Of a stretch of DNA of 64,000 nucleotides, positions 28,266 to 39,390 are shown piece after piece. Position numbers and translations under genes: made by a program. The stretch is taken from positions 558,001 through 622,000 of the forward strand of contig JADJRB010000002.1 of assembly GCA_016712445.1 (NCBI GenBank). The letters are read 5' to 3'. The first letter of the stretch is position 1, and each line of letters starts with the position of its first letter. The DNA is from Acidobacteriota bacterium (lineage in GTDB: Bacteria > Pseudomonadota > Alphaproteobacteria > Caulobacterales > Hyphomonadaceae). The notes under the pieces are model-generated. The model worked only from the letters and a program-made list of their open reading frames with translations, did no database searches and had not been told where the DNA came from.

Positions 28266-28279
28266 TCTGGGTTGCGCCG

Positions 28280-28295
28280 GTTACTACGGCGTTAC
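28280..28295 (-). promoter_or_regulatory. CtrA-like binding site upstream of ccrM
   Basis: On the minus strand the sequence is GTAA-N7-GTAAC, two mismatches from the CtrA consensus TTAA-N7-TTAAC and with the exact 7-nt spacing. It lies 51 bp upstream of the ccrM ATG, where CtrA activates ccrM in Caulobacter. A degenerate match of this kind can occur by chance. Confidence 0.4.
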
Positions 28296-28344
28296 GGAAA
28301 AGCGAACGAAAGGTTACCCGCCGCCGCGCAGACTGATGCAGCGT

Positions 28345-29478
28345 TTACAGTCCGAGCAGGAACTGGCCATCCGGCGTCTCGCGCGGGCGGAAGAGGTCGG
28401 TGCGCAATTGCGGGCGCTGGCCGCTGAGGCCAAACCGGGCGGCGGCCTTCTGGAAGCGCTGCGCAATCAGGTCTGCCATCGGCCCGCGCCCCCGCCCCCG
28501 CTCGAACCAGCGCGGATCGTAATCCTTGCCGCCGCGCATCTCGCGGATCAGGTTGATCACCCGCGCGGCCCGGTCCGGCACATGCTGCACCAGCCATTCA
28601 TGGAACAGGTCCTTTATTTCGAATGGCAGGCGCAGCACTACATAGCCGGCGCCGGTGGCCCCGTGCAGCGCCGAGGCTTCGAGCAGGGCCTCGATCTCGT
28701 GATCGGTCAGCCCCGGGATGATCGGCGCGGTCATCACTGATACCGGGATGCCGGCGTCGGAAAGGGCTTTCACCGTCTCCAGCCGGCGCTGCGGCGTCGC
28801 GGCGCGCGGCTCCATCTTGCGCGCCAGCGTGCGGTCGAGCGTGGTGATCGACACGCCGACCCGCGCGATGCCCTTTGCCGCCATCGGGGCCAGCAGGTCG
28901 ATATCGCGCTGGATCAGGGCCGATTTCGTCAGCAGGCTGACGGGATGGTCGTGCGCCGACAGGATTTCGAGCAGGCGCCGGGTCAGGCGCTGCGCGCGCT
29001 CGACCGGCTGGTAGGCATCCGTGTTGATACCGAGCGCAATCGGCTTCGGAATATAGGCGGGCCGCGACAATTCCTTGACCAGCAGGTCCGGCGCATTCGC
29101 CTTGCGGAACAGGCGGCTCTCGAAATCGAGCCCTGCGGAGAGCCCCGCCCAGGCATGGGTGGGCCGCGCGAAGCAATAGATGCAGCCATGCTCGCAGCCC
29201 CGGTAGGGATTGATCGAGCGGTCGAAATGGATGTCCGGTGAATTGTTGAAGGTGATGATGGTCTTCGCCGTGTCGTCCATCAGGATGGTCTCGAGCGGCG
29301 CCGCGTCATCCTCGATCGTGCCCCAACCATCGTCGAAGGGGTCATGCGTCTGACGTTCGAACCGGCCAGTCTGGTTCGAGATGGCGCCGCGCCCACGATG
29401 CTCGAACCGCTCGGCGGCTTCGCCCGTATCGATCAGCGTGACGCGGCCTGTGGCCTTGAGTTTCTGTCCTGTCCTCAT
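28345..29478 (-). CDS. PA0069-family radical SAM protein (SplB-related)
   Basis: A 377-residue radical SAM enzyme with the cluster motif CEHGCIYCFA (Cys-x3-Cys-x2-Cys). It is preceded by TIITFNNSPDIHFDRSINPYRG, the family's hallmark segment. The fold resembles spore photoproduct lyase (SplB), but members occur in non-sporulating bacteria and their substrate is unknown. The start is taken at ATG 29478 (MRTGQKLKATG); an ATG at 29520 would add 14 residues of hydrophobic, cysteine-rich sequence not typical of the family. Neither start has a clear ribosome site. It ends about 115 bp from the ccrM start, on the same strand. Confidence 0.85.
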   Translation of the reverse strand: MRTGQKLKATGRVTLIDTGEAAERFEHRGRGAISNQTGRFERQTHDPFDDGWGTIEDDAAPLETILMDDTAKTIITFNNSPDIHFDRSINPYRGCEHGCIYCFARPTHAWAGLSAGLDFESRLFRKANAPDLLVKELSRPAYIPKPIALGINTDAYQPVERAQRLTRRLLEILSAHDHPVSLLTKSALIQRDIDLLAPMAAKGIARVGVSITTLDRTLARKMEPRAATPQRRLETVKALSDAGIPVSVMTAPIIPGLTDHEIEALLEASALHGATGAGYVVLRLPFEIKDLFHEWLVQHVPDRAARVINLIREMRGGKDYDPRWFERGRGRGPMADLIAQRFQKAAARFGLSGQRPQLRTDLFRPRETPDGQFLLGL

Positions 29479-29541
29479 GCGCGGATGAAAGCCACAGCAT
29501 AAGGAACAAATCAAGAACATTGAATTGCAATTTTGGGGAAT

Positions 29542-30135
29542 TCAGCCCTTGCGGCGGGTCCAGTCCCGCCAGTCGGCAGCCTCGTCAATGTCGATCAGCT
29601 CTTCCAGCAGCCCGACGCGGGCTCGGTCCGGCAGGCGCCGGCGGACGTCTGCGAGTGCATGAGGGCCCGACCAGCGCACCCCGTCGAACGGAGGTGCCTG
29701 CCCCGTCCGCTTGTGCAGGCCGAACAGCCAGAATCCGCCATCGCGCGCGGGGCCGAACACCGCATCATGGCGCCGGAGCATGGCGGCGGCCCGGCGCAGG
29801 TGGCCCGCTGTCAGGTCCGGCGCGTCGGCGCCGATGAACATGACCGGCCCCGGCGGCGCCTCGCGCAGGCCGCGGCTCAGCCGCTCGGTCAGACCGCCCG
29901 GCCCTTGCGGTGCCAGACCGAAGCCGCCGAAGCCGGCAGGCGTGCGCACTGCCCTGTCAGGCGCGACATATATTGTCACCGCGCAGCCGCTGGCCCGGGC
30001 TGCCTGCAGGGTGCGCGCGAGCGTGAAGGTGGCAATCCGGCGCGCTGGCGCCGGGCCGAGGCCTTTCGCGAGCCGCGTCTTGGCGAGGCCCATGCGCGGG
30101 GGTTTCGCATAGACGAGCAGGGTCACGGGGCGCAT
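29542..30135 (-). CDS. TIGR04282-family glycosyltransferase (DUF2064)
   Basis: A 197-residue GT-A fold protein of the DUF2064/TIGR04282 group. The N-terminal LLVYAKPPRMGLAKTRLAKGLG is the nucleotide-binding signature, and VMFIGADAPDLTAGHL provides the aspartate motif. The TIGR name 'arsenosugar biosynthesis glycosyltransferase' comes from co-occurrence with an arsenosugar radical SAM gene in some genomes. No arsenic gene is present here, so the product is uncertain. The start is ATG at 30135; the longer frame to 30342 crosses the opposite-strand lipoprotein gene. Its usual partner, a TIGR04283 glycosyltransferase, lies 608 bp away on the same strand. Confidence 0.82.
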   Translation of the reverse strand: MRPVTLLVYAKPPRMGLAKTRLAKGLGPAPARRIATFTLARTLQAARASGCAVTIYVAPDRAVRTPAGFGGFGLAPQGPGGLTERLSRGLREAPPGPVMFIGADAPDLTAGHLRRAAAMLRRHDAVFGPARDGGFWLFGLHKRTGQAPPFDGVRWSGPHALADVRRRLPDRARVGLLEELIDIDEAADWRDWTRRKG

Positions 30136-30215
30136 GTTCAGGGAGCCTTGGTTTCGCCGGAAATCCGGACGAAACTGTCTGACGCCGACCGCAAACGCAA
30201 GGAAATCAGCCCGTG

Positions 30216-30746
30216 ATGACGCCCCTCTTCCGTGCCCTTCCTCTGCTCGCCGCGCTGCTGTTGCCCGCCTGCTACCTCTCCAGCACGCCGCATATCGAAA
30301 CCGGCGTGCTGCTGAGTGACGGGAATGCGGTGTTCTGTTCACCCGACGACGGCGACTGCCAGACCGGCCGGATCGACGGCGACGGCTATCTCGTGAAGTC
30401 GGACGACGGCGACGAGGAAGACATGCGGCTGCGCTTCGAGCCGCTGGTGATGGCCGGCGGCGTGCAGGTCTATGTGGCGGAAGCGGAACTGCGTGAGCAG
30501 GACGAAGCGGCGTGGGCCTATCTTGTCGCCCGGCGCAACGGCGATTCTGAAGACGGCCTGCCGCGCTTCGACGTCATGATGCCGGGCTGCAATGATTTCG
30601 ACGAGGCGACCCGCGCCAGGTATGCCATCGCGCGCACCGATTCCTATACGTGCGGGTTCTCGGACTATGCCGCCTTCCGGCAATTCCTGATCGACAATTA
30701 TGCGGCCCGCTTCGCGGACGATGCCTGGTGGGCGGACGAAACCTAG
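30216..30746 (+). CDS. Hypothetical lipoprotein
   Basis: A 176-residue protein of no recognised family. A signal peptide (FRALPLLAALLLPAC) with lipobox LPAC at Cys19 indicates lipidation and export. The mature part is acidic and has ISG-like repeats of short strands, with four further cysteines (VFCSPDDGDC, MMPGCNDF, SYTCGF) that could form two disulfides. The ATG at 30216 is chosen over the overlapping GTG at 30213; AAGGAA lies 10-11 nt before. It sits between two same-strand glycosyltransferase genes but in the opposite direction, and its end overlaps the second by 4 bp. Confidence 0.7.
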   Translation: MTPLFRALPLLAALLLPACYLSSTPHIETGVLLSDGNAVFCSPDDGDCQTGRIDGDGYLVKSDDGDEEDMRLRFEPLVMAGGVQVYVAEAELREQDEAAWAYLVARRNGDSEDGLPRFDVMMPGCNDFDEATRARYAIARTDSYTCGFSDYAAFRQFLIDNYAARFADDAWWADET

Positions 30747-31435
30747 CGGTAGGATTTCGCCAGCGTGTCCGGCGAGGCGCCCGTCAGGAAGCGGATGAGC
30801 AGCCAGGCATTCTTCCATGCACGCTTGCGCCAGCCGTCGCGTTCGTACTTTGCCGCCGAAGTGCGCGCTTCCGCATCGAGGATGACGAGGCGTTGCTTGC
30901 CGAGGGCGCGCACGATCATCACGTCTTCCATCAGCGGCACATCGGCATAGCCGCCGATCGCATCATAGAGCGCGCGCGAGATGAGCAGGCCCTGGTCGCC
31001 GTAGGGCAAACCCATCCACCGCGCACGGCGGTTCGCGCGGGATTCCAGCCAGCGCGCTTCGGGCGCGTCCGAGCGGTACTTGAGGCGGAAGGCGGCGGCC
31101 TTGTCCGGGCGCGTGTCGATATGGTCGCCGACGCGTTCCGTCCAGTCTCGCGACAGCGCGGTGTCGGCGTGCAGGAAAAGCAGCCATTCGCCCCGGGCCG
31201 CTTGGGCGCCGGCACGAAGCTGGCGGCCACGGCCGGGCTCGCTGTCGACGACGCGCGCGCCGGTTGCGCCGGCGATGGCGCGGGTGGCATCGGTGGAGCC
31301 GCCATCGGCAATGATCACTTCGCGGATCAATCCTGCCTCAAGCCCCGGGAGCAGGCTCTCGAGACACAGCGGCAAGTCGCCGGCGGCGTTCAGTGTGGGA
31401 ATGACAACAGTCAGGGGCGCGGGCATCCGCGCCAT
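30743..31435 (-). CDS. TIGR04283-family glycosyltransferase (GT2)
   Basis: A 230-residue family 2 glycosyltransferase. PLTVVIPTLNAAGDLPLCLESL opens the GT-A fold, followed by EVIIADGGSTDATRAIA and the DxD-like LLFLHADTALS. This is the TIGR04283 group, usually found beside TIGR04282. As for that protein, the 'arsenosugar' label is by association only. ATG at 31435 and ATG at 31426 are both possible starts. No membrane anchor is obvious, although the C-terminal AWLLIRFLTGASPDTLAKSYR may associate with membrane. Confidence 0.82.
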   Translation of the reverse strand: MARMPAPLTVVIPTLNAAGDLPLCLESLLPGLEAGLIREVIIADGGSTDATRAIAGATGARVVDSEPGRGRQLRAGAQAARGEWLLFLHADTALSRDWTERVGDHIDTRPDKAAAFRLKYRSDAPEARWLESRANRRARWMGLPYGDQGLLISRALYDAIGGYADVPLMEDVMIVRALGKQRLVILDAEARTSAAKYERDGWRKRAWKNAWLLIRFLTGASPDTLAKSYR

Positions 31436-31509
31436 CTAGCAGGCCGGCGGGCAAAGCGGAACTTCTAGCGGCGCAGCGGCGTTCTGAGGGCAAGACAATG
31501 GAGGATTGC

Positions 31510-31983
31510 ATGTCGATCTATGATGCCCTGCGCCAGGACCATGACCGCCACCGGGACATTCTGGCCCGCCTCGCCGAGACCGAAGGCGCGTCGGACACGC
31601 GCCGCAAGCTGTGGCGCGAATTCTACTACGAAGTCGGCGCGCATGCCGCCGCCGAAGAAGAGTCGTTCTACAGCCCGCTGATGCAGAAGGAAGACGGCCA
31701 GCCGATGGGGCGTCACTCCGTGGCCGAGCACAAGGAACTCGACGACATCATCCAGGAACTCGAAGAAATGGACTTCAGCTCATCCGGCTGGCTGACACGC
31801 TTCAAGACGCTTCGCCACCGCTACGAGCACCATATCGAGGAAGAAGAGGAAGAAGTGTTCGAGGTTGCCAGGAAGGTGCTTGGCGCCGACAAGGACGGCG
31901 CGATCGAGAAGACTTTCCACAAGCGCAAACAGCGTGAACGCAAGCTGGTCGACGAGAAGGCCGAAGCGACGCCCGACGAATAG
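31510..31983 (+). CDS. Hemerythrin-like domain protein
   Basis: A 157-residue four-helix-bundle protein. Candidate di-iron ligands are His11/His14 (DHDRHRD), His45 and Glu49 (HAAAEEE), His74 (AEHKELDD) and His103-His108 with following glutamates (HRYEHHIEEEEEE). Family members bind O2 or NO or sense iron and oxygen. The acidic run around 110-116 is unusual and may add metal sites. The start is ATG at 31510 because GGAGG sits 5 nt before it; the upstream ATG at 31498 overlaps that ribosome site. It is transcribed divergently from the TIGR04283 glycosyltransferase. Confidence 0.85.
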   Translation: MSIYDALRQDHDRHRDILARLAETEGASDTRRKLWREFYYEVGAHAAAEEESFYSPLMQKEDGQPMGRHSVAEHKELDDIIQELEEMDFSSSGWLTRFKTLRHRYEHHIEEEEEEVFEVARKVLGADKDGAIEKTFHKRKQRERKLVDEKAEATPDE

Positions 31984-31992
31984 CGTCGGACG

Positions 31993-32790
31993 TCAGTCGC
32001 GCTGTTCGGAGAGCAGCTTTTCTATGAGCATCAGGTCCCGCCACGCGCGGGACTTGTCTTGTGGGCGCCGAAGCAAATAGGCCGGGTGCAGGATCGGCAC
32101 GATGACGGTCTTGAAGCCGTCCGGGGTCGAATACGCATATTCGTTGCCGCGCAGTTTCATGATGCCGTCCCTGCTGGCGAGCAGCGAGACGGCTGGAACG
32201 CCGCCCGCGGCGATGATCAGTTTCGGCTTTACCAGCTCGATCATCCGGTCGACGAACGGCCGGCATACGGCAAGCTCGTCGCCGTCCGGGTTGCGGTTGC
32301 CTGGCGGGCGCCAGTAGTTGACGTTGGTGATGAACGTATTGTCCGTTCGCGACCGGCCTATGGCGGCCAGCATCTTGTCTAGCAGCTGGCCGGCCTTGCC
32401 CACGAAGGGAAGCCCTCGCCGGTCTTCCTCGCCGCCCGGCCCCTCCCCGATCACCATCAGGCTGGCGCCCGGCACACCGTCGTAAACGACCGCCTGTTCG
32501 CAGGACGCTTTCAGCGGGCTGCCATCGAAAGCCCGGATCGCCCCGGCCAGGGCGTCGAGCGTGGCGGCAGCGCGCGCCTGCCTGCGCGCCTCGTTTGCCC
32601 AATCAGCCACCGTTCGCGCGCCGCGCCGGACAGGGGCGGGCGCCGCAGGTTCGGCCACCGGCGCCGCCGCCGCGCGGGACGGGGCAGACCTCAACAAAGC
32701 GTCCACCAGCGCCGTGTCGACGCTGACGCCCATGTCGGCCCACCATTCGGTGAGCGCGGAAATCGGCTCTCTTGACGCAGGGGTCGGCAT
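31993..32790 (-). CDS. Uracil-DNA glycosylase (family 4-like, apparently cluster-free)
   Basis: A 265-residue DNA repair enzyme. Motif A is GEGPGGEEDRRGLPFVGKAGQLLDKML (residues ~120-145) and motif B is ILHPAYLLRRPQDK near the end. Family 4 enzymes hold a [4Fe-4S] cluster on four cysteines. Here only two cysteines are seen, and the usual KCRPPxNR cysteine is replaced (NYWRPPGNRNP), so a cluster is unlikely. A proline/alanine-rich N-terminal linker (~residues 40-65) precedes the domain. The start is ATG at 32790. A longer open frame continues antisense to the ETF-QO gene and is not coding. Confidence 0.85.
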   Translation of the reverse strand: MPTPASREPISALTEWWADMGVSVDTALVDALLRSAPSRAAAAPVAEPAAPAPVRRGARTVADWANEARRQARAAATLDALAGAIRAFDGSPLKASCEQAVVYDGVPGASLMVIGEGPGGEEDRRGLPFVGKAGQLLDKMLAAIGRSRTDNTFITNVNYWRPPGNRNPDGDELAVCRPFVDRMIELVKPKLIIAAGGVPAVSLLASRDGIMKLRGNEYAYSTPDGFKTVIVPILHPAYLLRRPQDKSRAWRDLMLIEKLLSEQRD

Positions 32791-32877
32791 TGCGGACGGT
32801 CTGGACCTTGAGGAAACAGGCGTTAAGTGCTTACCCGGATAGACAATATGCGCAATGCGCAAGCAAGGAGCTGACCC

Positions 32878-34557
32878 ATGGCCGAGGCCCCCGAACGCGA
32901 GTCGATGGAATTCGACCTGGTCATCGTCGGGGGTGGCCCGGCGGGCCTGTCCGCCGCCATCCGGTTCAAGCAGATCGCGGCGGCTGCAGGTGAAGACCTG
33001 TCGGTGGTGGTGATCGAGAAGGGCGGCGAGATCGGCGCCCATATCCTCTCCGGCCTGGTGCTCGACCCCAAGGCGCTCGACGAACTCCTGCCCGACTGGC
33101 GCACGCGCGCCGACCGCCCGCTGTCCACCGAAGTGAAGATCGACAGCTACAAGCTGCTCGGCGAGAACGGCTCGGCAGAAGTCGGCTGGGCGCCCTTCCC
33201 GCCCCTGATGAGCAACCATGGCTGCTTCATCGGATCGCTGGCGAACGTCTGCCGCTGGCTCGGCGCGGAAGCCGAGAAGCTGGGCGTTGAAGTGTTCCCG
33301 GGATTCGCCGCTTCGGAAGTCGTCTACGATGAGAACGGCGTGGTGAAAGGGATCGTCGCCGGTGTCATGGGCATCGACAGGGAAGGCAATCCGGGTCCGG
33401 ACTACCAGCCCGGCATGGAGCTGCTCGGCAAGTATGTGCTGTTCGCCGAAGGCGCGCGCGGCTCGCTGACGAAAGAGCTGACGGCGAAGTTCGGCCTGCG
33501 CGACGATTGCGATCCGCAGAAGTTCGGGATTGGCTTGAAGGAAGTCTGGTCGGTGCCGGAGGAGATTTTCCAGGAAGGCCTCGTGCAGCACACCTTCGGC
33601 TGGCCGGTCATGGGCAAGAACGGCGATGGCGGCGGATTCCTCTACCACTTCCGCGACAATGGCGAGGCCTTCGTCTCGGTCGGCTACGTGGTCCACCTGA
33701 ACTACAAGAACCCCTACCTGTCGCCCTACATGGAATTCCAGCGCTACAAGCACCACCCGGACGTGCTGCGTTACCTGAAAGGCGGCAAGCGCGTGGCTTA
33801 CGGCGCGCGCGCCATCACCTCGGGCGGTATCCAGTCCATCCCGCAGCTCGCCTTCCCGGGCGGCGCCCTGATCGGCTGTTCGGCCGGGTTCGTGAACCTG
33901 CCGCGCATCAAGGGCACGCACAATGCGATGAAGACGGGCATGCTCGCCGCCGAGGCCGCCTTTGAGGCGATCCATGCCGGCCGCCAGAGCGATGTGCTGG
34001 AGAGCTATTCGGAAGCCGTGCGCGGCTCCTGGGTCTGGAAGGACCTCTCGCCGGTTCGCAACATGAAGCCGCTGATGTCGAAGTTCGGCACCCTGGTCGG
34101 CGCCATGATCGGCGTGCCGGACATGTGGATGCGCTGCCTCGTCGGCTTCGGCTTCCTGCCGACGCTGCACCACACCAAGACCGACGCCGAATCGCTGAAG
34201 CCGGCGAAGTATTTCAAGCCGATCGACTATCCGAAGCCCGATGGCGTGATCAGCTTCGACAAGCTTACCAACGTTTCATTCACCAACACGAACCACGGCG
34301 AAGACCAGCCGGTTCACCTTATCGTAGCGGACATGGCGCTGCAGAAATCGTCCGAACACGACGTTTATGCCGGCCCGTCGGCCCGTTACTGCCCGGCCGG
34401 CGTGTATGAATGGGTGGGCGAAGGCGCGGACCTGAAGTTCCAGATCAACGCCCAGAACTGCATCCACTGCAAGACGTGCGACATCAAGGATCCGAACCAG
34501 AACATCAACTGGACGGTGCCGGAAGGCGGCGGCGGGCCGGCCTATCCGAACATGTGA
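32878..34557 (+). CDS. etfD: Electron transfer flavoprotein-ubiquinone oxidoreductase
   Basis: A 559-residue membrane-bound enzyme that passes electrons from ETF (fed by acyl-CoA and other dehydrogenases) to ubiquinone. FAD binding is at LVIVGGGPAGLSAAIRFKQ near residue 14. The C-terminal [4Fe-4S] domain has Cys in RYCPAGVYEW and the trio NCIHCKTCDIKDPNQNINW. The protein ends GGGGPAYPNM, as in the family. AAGGAG lies 7-8 nt before the ATG. The symbol is also given as etfQO or fixC in related species. The 87-bp gap to the divergent uracil-DNA glycosylase holds both promoters. Confidence 0.96.
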   Translation: MAEAPERESMEFDLVIVGGGPAGLSAAIRFKQIAAAAGEDLSVVVIEKGGEIGAHILSGLVLDPKALDELLPDWRTRADRPLSTEVKIDSYKLLGENGSAEVGWAPFPPLMSNHGCFIGSLANVCRWLGAEAEKLGVEVFPGFAASEVVYDENGVVKGIVAGVMGIDREGNPGPDYQPGMELLGKYVLFAEGARGSLTKELTAKFGLRDDCDPQKFGIGLKEVWSVPEEIFQEGLVQHTFGWPVMGKNGDGGGFLYHFRDNGEAFVSVGYVVHLNYKNPYLSPYMEFQRYKHHPDVLRYLKGGKRVAYGARAITSGGIQSIPQLAFPGGALIGCSAGFVNLPRIKGTHNAMKTGMLAAEAAFEAIHAGRQSDVLESYSEAVRGSWVWKDLSPVRNMKPLMSKFGTLVGAMIGVPDMWMRCLVGFGFLPTLHHTKTDAESLKPAKYFKPIDYPKPDGVISFDKLTNVSFTNTNHGEDQPVHLIVADMALQKSSEHDVYAGPSARYCPAGVYEWVGEGADLKFQINAQNCIHCKTCDIKDPNQNINWTVPEGGGGPAYPNM

Positions 34558-34563
34558 TCATCA

Positions 34564-34591
34564 CGCAGGCGTGCACAGTTGCGCGCCTGCG
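34564..34591 (+). terminator. Hairpin after the ETF-QO gene
   Basis: A perfect 8-bp stem (CGCAGGCG / CGCCTGCG) with a 12-nt loop starts 7 bp after the stop codon. The pairing continues with ATCA/ATGA beyond a 2-nt bulge. There is no T tract, so it may be a Rho-assisted terminator or a 3'-end stabiliser rather than a classic terminator. Confidence 0.4.
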
Positions 34592-34669
34592 ATGAACACA
34601 TCCACGCCTTGCCCTCGCCCCAAGGGCCTGCTTGAGTTGCCGTGTCCGCAAGGTGGAGCACCCGCGCCC

Positions 34670-36571
34670 ATGCCCCTGAAACCGTCCCTGTTCGCCCTGG
34701 CTTTCGTTCTGGGAGTCACCGGCTGTGCCAACGTGCCGGTCTTCAACGCCGCACCCGCCGAGTTCGTGGAAAAGGATGGCAGCACGCCCCTGTCACCCGC
34801 CGCGCTGGCCACGGCGGTGCGCGAGAAGAACGGACTGCGGGCGCAGTACGCCTCGACGACGGACGCGCTGAAGGCCGGCGACACGGCCGGTTACCTGACA
34901 CTGCTCGCCGCAATGCCCGCGGAAGAGCGCGAGCAGGACCGCTTTGCCAACGCCTACCTGGCGCTTGACCGGGCGGCCGATGGCGACATGGCCGGCGCGC
35001 GGGCCTATCTGGGCCTGACCGGAAATGCGGCCGACGATTTCGAAAAGCCCGGCTTCTATCTCTGGATCGACGCCTGGTTCATGGCGCTGGAAGGCGACCT
35101 TGAAGGCGCGATCAACCGGCACCGCGAAGTGGCTGGCGGCATGCCAGGCATCACGGCTGACCTGTCACTCGCCGCCATGCTGGAAGCGGCGGGCCGCAAC
35201 GAGGAAGCGCTGGCGGTCTACGAGTCGCTGACGCCGACGAATATCGAAGCGCCGGAACACGAGTTCGATCCTCAGGGCATCGTATTCGCCCATATCAGCA
35301 CCGTGATTGTGCGCCACGCGCTGCTGCTGCAACGCATGGGGCGGATCGAGGAATCGAAGCTGGTCTACCAGAAGCTGGCCGATGCCGAGCCGGAGCAGTC
35401 CACCAGCTACGCCGCCGCCATCGACAGCCTCGAGACCGGCAAGAACCTGCACAACAAGCCGCTGACCGTGCAGACCGGCTTTGCGCTGGCACTATCTGAC
35501 GTGTCCTATTCGATGCAGCAACAGCGGTTCATCCAGACCGTGATGATGGGCGGCAGCATCGACGGCTTTGACGAGAAGCGCGCCGCTTTCGACCTGTCGA
35601 TCCTGCTGGTCGATCCGGCGAACGAGAATGTCCGCGGCGGGATCATCGACGCCCTGTACGAAGAGGCCCTGTATGCGGGGGCGGCGCATGTCGCCCTGTC
35701 GGCGCCGGAAACGTCGCCCTCGCTGGAGATTTCGGCGGCGCAGGCGCTGCTGATGAGCGGCAACGAGCCGGCCGCCCGCAAGGCGATCGACTCGGCCCTG
35801 AAGATCAGCGACGACACCGACCGGCTGTCGACGCTCTACGGCGCCCTGCAGCTGCGTGCCCTGCTGGACGACAAGCAGGCGGCTTACGACCTCGTGCCGG
35901 AGCTGCTGAGCCTGGCCGAGAATGCCGCCGAACAGGCAGCGGCGCATGGTGCGGCCAGCTCGGTCTACCTCCACTTCGGCGACATGGCGAAAGCGGCGGA
36001 CCATGCCCGCGACGCCCGCCAGCTGGACGATACGCACGAGCGGCGGATGGCGCTGGCCGATGCGCTGGGCCAGGCGGGCCATGTGAATGACGCGCTGGTC
36101 ATTCTGCGCTCCGAGCGCCTCGCCCGCCCGAATGACCCTTACACACTGAATTCGCTCGGGTATTTCCTGATCACGCGAACCGACAAGTATGAAGAAGGCT
36201 ACAAGGTGCTGGCCCGCGCGCTGCTGCTGGCCGATTCCGATCCCTATATCGCCGACTCCTTCGGCTGGTCGCTGTTCAAGCTGGGTGACCTCGACCGGGC
36301 ACAGGGCCTGATCGAGAGCGCCCGCGAGGAGCTGGCGCCCCAGAGCCACTGGGAAATCGAGAACCACCTCGGCGACATCTACTGGTACCAGGACCGCAAG
36401 GAAGACGCCCGGGCGGCTTGGCAGAAGGCGCTCGAAAACTACCCGCCGAACGGCGAGCGGGATGAAATCCTTGTCAAACTCAAGGACGGGCTGACGGCGC
36501 CGAAGCCGGAGAAGCGCCCCCTGCCGGAGATTTCGCTCGAAGACCTGGAAGTCGAACGCAGGGACATCTGA
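34670..36571 (+). CDS. TPR-repeat lipoprotein
   Basis: A 633-residue protein with a lipoprotein signal (PSLFALAFVLGVTGCA; lipobox VTGC, Cys19). Many tetratricopeptide-like helical pairs follow, for example in AALAMLEAAGRNEEALAVYESL and HAAEQAAAHGAASSVYLHFGDMAKAADHARDA-type segments and in LNSLGYFLI...EEGYKVLARALLLADSDPYIADSFGWSLFKLGD near the C-terminus. Such proteins are periplasmic or outer-membrane scaffolds. The ATG at 34670 is chosen because AAGGTGGAG lies 11 nt upstream and a signal peptide starts there; the longer frame to 34571 overlaps the ETF-QO hairpin. It precedes a PBP1A gene by 129 bp, but a direct link is not shown. Confidence 0.82.
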   Translation: MPLKPSLFALAFVLGVTGCANVPVFNAAPAEFVEKDGSTPLSPAALATAVREKNGLRAQYASTTDALKAGDTAGYLTLLAAMPAEEREQDRFANAYLALDRAADGDMAGARAYLGLTGNAADDFEKPGFYLWIDAWFMALEGDLEGAINRHREVAGGMPGITADLSLAAMLEAAGRNEEALAVYESLTPTNIEAPEHEFDPQGIVFAHISTVIVRHALLLQRMGRIEESKLVYQKLADAEPEQSTSYAAAIDSLETGKNLHNKPLTVQTGFALALSDVSYSMQQQRFIQTVMMGGSIDGFDEKRAAFDLSILLVDPANENVRGGIIDALYEEALYAGAAHVALSAPETSPSLEISAAQALLMSGNEPAARKAIDSALKISDDTDRLSTLYGALQLRALLDDKQAAYDLVPELLSLAENAAEQAAAHGAASSVYLHFGDMAKAADHARDARQLDDTHERRMALADALGQAGHVNDALVILRSERLARPNDPYTLNSLGYFLITRTDKYEEGYKVLARALLLADSDPYIADSFGWSLFKLGDLDRAQGLIESAREELAPQSHWEIENHLGDIYWYQDRKEDARAAWQKALENYPPNGERDEILVKLKDGLTAPKPEKRPLPEISLEDLEVERRDI

Positions 36572-36700
36572 CACCGGACTCTTTCATGCGCCCCAGCCGC
36601 GCCATAGTATCGCCGGAAACCCATGCGACCCGGTCCGCTCGGCCCGCTCGTGCGGGTGCTCATGGCTTCCGGCGGTCGAATCACCCCACAGGTTTCGTTG

Positions 36701-39292
<2,592 letters not shown>

Positions 39293-39390
39293 CGCCGGAC
39301 GACCTACAGCCAGCGCTTTGACCGTGCCCGGCGGCGCGTCTATAGCCCGTCCACAAAATCCCTTGCCCCAGTCCTTGAGGAGGCACCTTC

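Noticed and set aside
32791..34173. N-terminal extension of the uracil-DNA glycosylase frame
   Set aside because: It runs antisense through the ETF-QO gene and lacks family sequence. The real start is the ATG at 32790.
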